Below, in pieces: positions 18,581 to 20,642 of a DNA stretch of 20,642 nt. Both the position numbers and the translations under genes were made by a program. The notes beneath the pieces are model-generated. The model did no database searches. It saw only the letters and a program-made list of their open reading frames with translations, and was not told the DNA's origin. Each line of letters begins with the position of its first letter. Position 1 is the first letter of the stretch. The stretch is from the NCBI GenBank assembly GCA_963708545.1, contig CAVPUD010000090.1:1-20642 (forward strand), read 5' to 3'. The stretch comes from Extensimonas sp963708545 (GTDB lineage: Bacteria > Pseudomonadota > Gammaproteobacteria > Burkholderiales > Burkholderiaceae_C).

Positions 18581-19336
18581 ATGATCAAGCTTAAATTTTC
18601 CCTCAAAGCGATTTCTGTAGTTGCCGGAGCGGTCGTGGGCGTGATGGCGCCCATGCACGCGGCAACGGCAGGAACAGTAAACCTGGCATTCAATGGCGCA
18701 GCATACGGATACCAAAATTTCGATTTGAAAAATACAAATCCATATGTTTCTGATGATAACCAGGCTGCTGGCGGTTTCAAGATGACGGTGAATGCTAATC
18801 CTGTTCCTACTGATCCACAATTTAAAGCTGGTAGTTCGATTTTGACTTGGTGTATCGAGCTCACGCAATCAATCAGTTCGGGATCGAGCTATAACTACAC
18901 CACTACAGACCTGACTGCTGCCAATCTTGGTTGGGCGGGAAAGTTGCAACAGCTCATCGCGCAAAATTATCAGACTGTTTTGAGCGCAGCCAATAGCATC
19001 ACATCCGCTGCGATGCAACTGGCGATCTGGGAGGTGGTATATGAGCCTGCCAATTCCAACCTGGATTTGTCGAACGGTAATTTCCGTGCTACCGCTACTA
19101 ATAAAGATTCGACATCTGCAAGAAATATGGCGCAAAGCTGGCTTGAAAATTTGAGCGGCTCTGCAGATACGGGAAAGTATAAGATTGTGATGCTTACCAG
19201 TAAATCTGCACAAGATTTGGTTACGGTTTTGCCTACGCCCATTCCCGCAGCCGCACTGCTGTTCGGTTCAGCCCTTGGTTTGGGTGGTTTGCTGCAACGG
19301 CGTCGGCGCGCGACACCGGCAGCAGCGGTGGCTTGA
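18581..19336 (+). CDS. PEP-CTERM/VPLPA-type surface protein with putative thioester domain
   Basis: This is a 251-residue secreted protein. A signal peptide occupies about 1-30 (MIKLKFSLKAISVVAGAVVG, then AATAG). The C-terminus is an exosortase sorting signal: TPIPAAALLFGSALGLGGLL (219-238), then QRRRR and a short Ala-rich tail. The motif is closer to VPLPA than to the classical VPEP form, agreeing with the XrtD-like exosortase upstream. The mature part holds a single cysteine, C91 in ILTWCIELTQ, and a glutamine, Q146 in AAMQLAIWEVVYE. This Cys...Gln pattern is that of thioester domains, in which the side chains crosslink and can bind targets covalently. GGAGG lies six bases before the ATG at 18581. 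The gene is visibly more A/T-rich than its neighbours. A strong hairpin follows. Likely job: a surface or matrix protein processed by the locus exosortase. Confidence 0.85.
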   Translation: MIKLKFSLKAISVVAGAVVGVMAPMHAATAGTVNLAFNGAAYGYQNFDLKNTNPYVSDDNQAAGGFKMTVNANPVPTDPQFKAGSSILTWCIELTQSISSGSSYNYTTTDLTAANLGWAGKLQQLIAQNYQTVLSAANSITSAAMQLAIWEVVYEPANSNLDLSNGNFRATATNKDSTSARNMAQSWLENLSGSADTGKYKIVMLTSKSAQDLVTVLPTPIPAAALLFGSALGLGGLLQRRRRATPAAAVA

Positions 19337-19352
19337 GCTTGTTTTCTTCTCC

Positions 19353-19388
19353 ATAAAAAATGCTGCATACTGTTGCGGCATTTTTTAT
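19353..19388. terminator. bidirectional intrinsic terminator
   Basis: ATAAAAAATGC (19353-19363) pairs perfectly with GCATTTTTTAT (19378-19388). The stem extends by a T-G wobble plus two G-C pairs, leaving an eight-base loop. A and T tracts flank both sides, so it can end the PEP-CTERM transcript on the plus strand and the LuxR-type gene on the minus strand. Confidence 0.88.
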
Positions 19389-19400
19389 GTGCAGTTCTCG

Positions 19401-19826
19401 TCAGGTGGAATTGCTGCGCATGGTTTCGATTTTGGCCACAGCCTGCGCGCGGTTGACAACGTCCAGTTTTTTGAAAATGCGCTGCACGTGGTTTTTGACC
19501 GTGAAAGCGCTGATGTCCAGGATCATGCCGATCTCTTGATTGGTTTTGCCTTTGCGCACCCACTCCATGATGTCCACCTCGCGTGCGCTCAGGCCTATAT
19601 CAGCGTCGGTTTTGAGGGGTTGGGGCTTATTGGCAGACACCGGGGGGGCAAGGTATTGCTCCGGCAAATGCGCAACCTGACGGAAGGCCGCATCGATGTA
19701 GGGCAAGAGGTAGCGCAGCGCTTCGCGAGGAGCCTCCCCCGCCAAGGCGGCGGAGCCCATGAAAACGTAAAGGCAATCCTGCCGGCCACGCTGGTCTTTG
19801 ATGCCATGGACCAAGGCGGTGCGCAT
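19401..19826 (-). CDS. epsA: LuxR-type regulator resembling the C-terminal half of EpsA, N-terminus missing
   Basis: The 141-residue frame ends in a LuxR-type helix-turn-helix (about 79-135): LSAREVDIMEWVRKGKTNQE, then IGMILDISAFTVKNHVQRIF and KKLDVVNRAQAV. The part before it (TALVHGIKDQRGR, LRYLLPYIDAAF) looks like the end of the input domain of EpsA, the transcriptional regulator found with exosortase/exopolysaccharide loci and about 250 residues long in my recollection. So about 110 N-terminal residues are absent: upstream of the ATG at 19826 an in-frame TAG follows at once, and the DNA there encodes a different gene on the other strand. The start is therefore an artefact of the break, not a native start. 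Native role would be control of the adjacent locus. The gene is convergent with the PEP-CTERM gene across a shared hairpin. The EpsA name is less sure than the LuxR family. Confidence 0.75.
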   Translation of the reverse strand: MRTALVHGIKDQRGRQDCLYVFMGSAALAGEAPREALRYLLPYIDAAFRQVAHLPEQYLAPPVSANKPQPLKTDADIGLSAREVDIMEWVRKGKTNQEIGMILDISAFTVKNHVQRIFKKLDVVNRAQAVAKIETMRSNST

Positions 19827-19827
19827 A

Positions 19828-20190
19828 GGCTACAGCGAACAGGCCGCTGCCGTTATGCCCCATGCTTGGAAAGCGGGTCCCCAGACGGAACTGCTACGCC
19901 GGCAACTGGAACAGATGCCTAACGGCGGGGTCGTGATCATTACCGTTCCCCCCGCGCCCTTCCGTTGCCCGCCCGGCCCGTACGAGCGCGCCAGCCTTAT
20001 TGCCTATTACCTCAAGCGCGGCAAGCCGAAGTCCAAGGTGCTCATTCTTGACGCGAACGATAGCTTCGCAGCCCAAGCCGGCTTCATGGAAGCATGGCAG
20101 ACCCTCTATCCGAACATGATCGAATGGGTGCCAGGCACGACAGGCGGTAGGGTTACCCAAGTTGACGCCAAGGGCCAGACCGTCTATGCG
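19828..20190 (+). pseudogene. internal fragment of FccB/SoxF-type sulfide dehydrogenase flavoprotein
   Basis: About 121 residues match the flavoprotein subunit of flavocytochrome c sulfide dehydrogenase (FccB, SoxF). Visible stretches are AAAVMPHAWKAGPQTELLRR, QLEQMPNGGVVIITVPPAPF, RCPPGPYERASLIAYYLKRG and KSKVLILDANDSFAAQAGF. The Cys in RCPPGPYER corresponds to one of the redox-active disulfide cysteines of the family. The enzyme oxidises sulfide in the periplasm and passes electrons to a cytochrome c. The N-terminal FAD-binding part and everything after VDAKGQTVYA are missing. The open frame continues on both sides, but there it is antisense to the neighbouring genes. No start signal is visible. 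It is a cut piece placed between two unrelated genes, so it cannot make a working enzyme. Confidence 0.8.
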
Positions 20191-20642
20191 GCAGCACGAT
20201 CAGCTCGCCCTGCCCGGTCTTCTCGCGGCGGCGCAGCGCCGCCATGACGGCGAAAGCGCCGACCGAGCCGGCGGCGGGGTCCATCTGGAACACGGTCGTC
20301 GTGGTCGCCGGTGCGCTCTCCGCATAACCGCGGACCGCGGTGATGCCCGAGAACGCCTCGAAGTGGGCACCGAAGCCCAGGAAGGACGAGTAGGGCGCCC
20401 CGATGCCGGCGGGCGGCATCCGAAGCAGGATGAGGCGGGGGTTGGCAGCGTGCAGCGTGTCCCAGTCGATGCCGAGCTTGCCGAGCACCTCAACGTTGTT
20501 GTTCTCCACGAACACGTCGGCGGTCTTCGCCAACTCGATGAAGATCTCGACGCCGGACTTCTTGCTCAGATCGAGCGTCATGAACTTCTTGCCGCGAGCG
20601 TGCCAGTTGAACATCGCGTGACGGTCCCACGGCCGTTCTCCA
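20153..20642 (-). CDS. CaiB/BaiF (family III) CoA-transferase, partial at both ends
   Basis: This is a fragment of a family III CoA-transferase, enzymes that move CoA between carboxylic acids. The frame enters from the right edge (ERPWDRHAMFNWHARGKK) and shows DVFVENNNVEVLGKLGIDW, NPRLILLRMPPAGIGAPYSS, FGAHFEAFSGITAVRGY, FQMDPAAGSVGAFAVMAALR and RREKTGQGELI. The Asp in FQMDPAAG is the likely catalytic carboxylate. Similarity stops at about 20190 (GELIVLP); the last dozen codons to the stop at 20153 are antisense to the FccB fragment. Full proteins are near 400 residues, so roughly the last half is lost. The 5' end lies outside the window. The substrate is unknown. Confidence 0.82.
   Translation of the reverse strand, partial: GERPWDRHAMFNWHARGKKFMTLDLSKKSGVEIFIELAKTADVFVENNNVEVLGKLGIDWDTLHAANPRLILLRMPPAGIGAPYSSFLGFGAHFEAFSGITAVRGYAESAPATTTTVFQMDPAAGSVGAFAVMAALRRREKTGQGELIVLPHRRSGPWRQLG

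Noticed and set aside
19642..19648. Seven-G run in the LuxR-type gene as a second slippage site
   Set aside because: Seven bases is within chance for this composition and the frame is intact; noted only as weaker than the 9-G tract.
19798..20247. Plus-strand frame of 149 codons read as one new protein
   Set aside because: Its middle is an FccB fragment while both ends are antisense to the regulator and CoA-transferase, so it is a joint product rather than a gene.

Overview
The window looks like chromosomal DNA of a GC-rich betaproteobacterium, most likely a member of the Comamonadaceae. This is inferred from the RelA, OmpR/EnvZ, MoaE and ClpB sequences, strong G/C preference at third codon positions, and a perfect 15-bp-stem inverted repeat after clpB. 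That repeat belongs to a type I recall as scattered through Acidovorax/Rhodoferax-like genomes. No tRNA, rRNA, CRISPR array, insertion sequence or origin was recognised.

Left part (1-10218), housekeeping and stress genes. On the minus strand, an alpha/beta hydrolase gene overlaps relA by four bases (ATGA); relA runs off the left edge. A secreted SIMPL-domain protein (minus) is divergent from an OmpR/EnvZ-type two-component pair (plus, TGATG overlap). Next come a small unrecognised gene (84 aa, minus), moaE (molybdopterin synthase large subunit), clpB with a probable sigma-32 heat-shock promoter, a strong intrinsic terminator and a GNAT acetyltransferase.

Middle part (about 10390-19340), an exosortase/extracellular polysaccharide locus, all on the plus strand with tight spacing: GT4 glycosyltransferase, membrane GT2 glycosyltransferase, WecG/TagA-type glycosyltransferase, exosortase fused to an EpsI domain (XrtD-like), PrsT-type TPR lipoprotein, ExeA-like ATPase, and a PEP-CTERM/VPLPA-type surface protein. 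A strong bidirectional hairpin closes the unit. The likely logic is that the glycosyltransferases build a polysaccharide repeat, PrsT and the ATPase assist export or assembly, and the exosortase processes the C-terminal sorting signal of the surface protein. That protein is the most interesting item: its only cysteine (C91, TWCIEL) and a downstream AAMQLAIWE motif resemble the Cys-Gln thioester domain of Gram-positive covalent adhesins. The exosortase gene also carries a 9-G tract inside the EpsI signature, a possible slippage site.

Right end (19401-20642), a mosaic. A convergent LuxR-type regulator resembling the C-terminal half of EpsA lacks its N-terminal half. It abuts an internal fragment of a flavocytochrome c sulfide dehydrogenase flavoprotein (FccB/SoxF), which abuts a class III (CaiB/BaiF) CoA-transferase fragment. 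The two junctions (about 19828 and 20190) cut genes without any visible mobile element, so a chimeric assembly is as likely as a real rearrangement.
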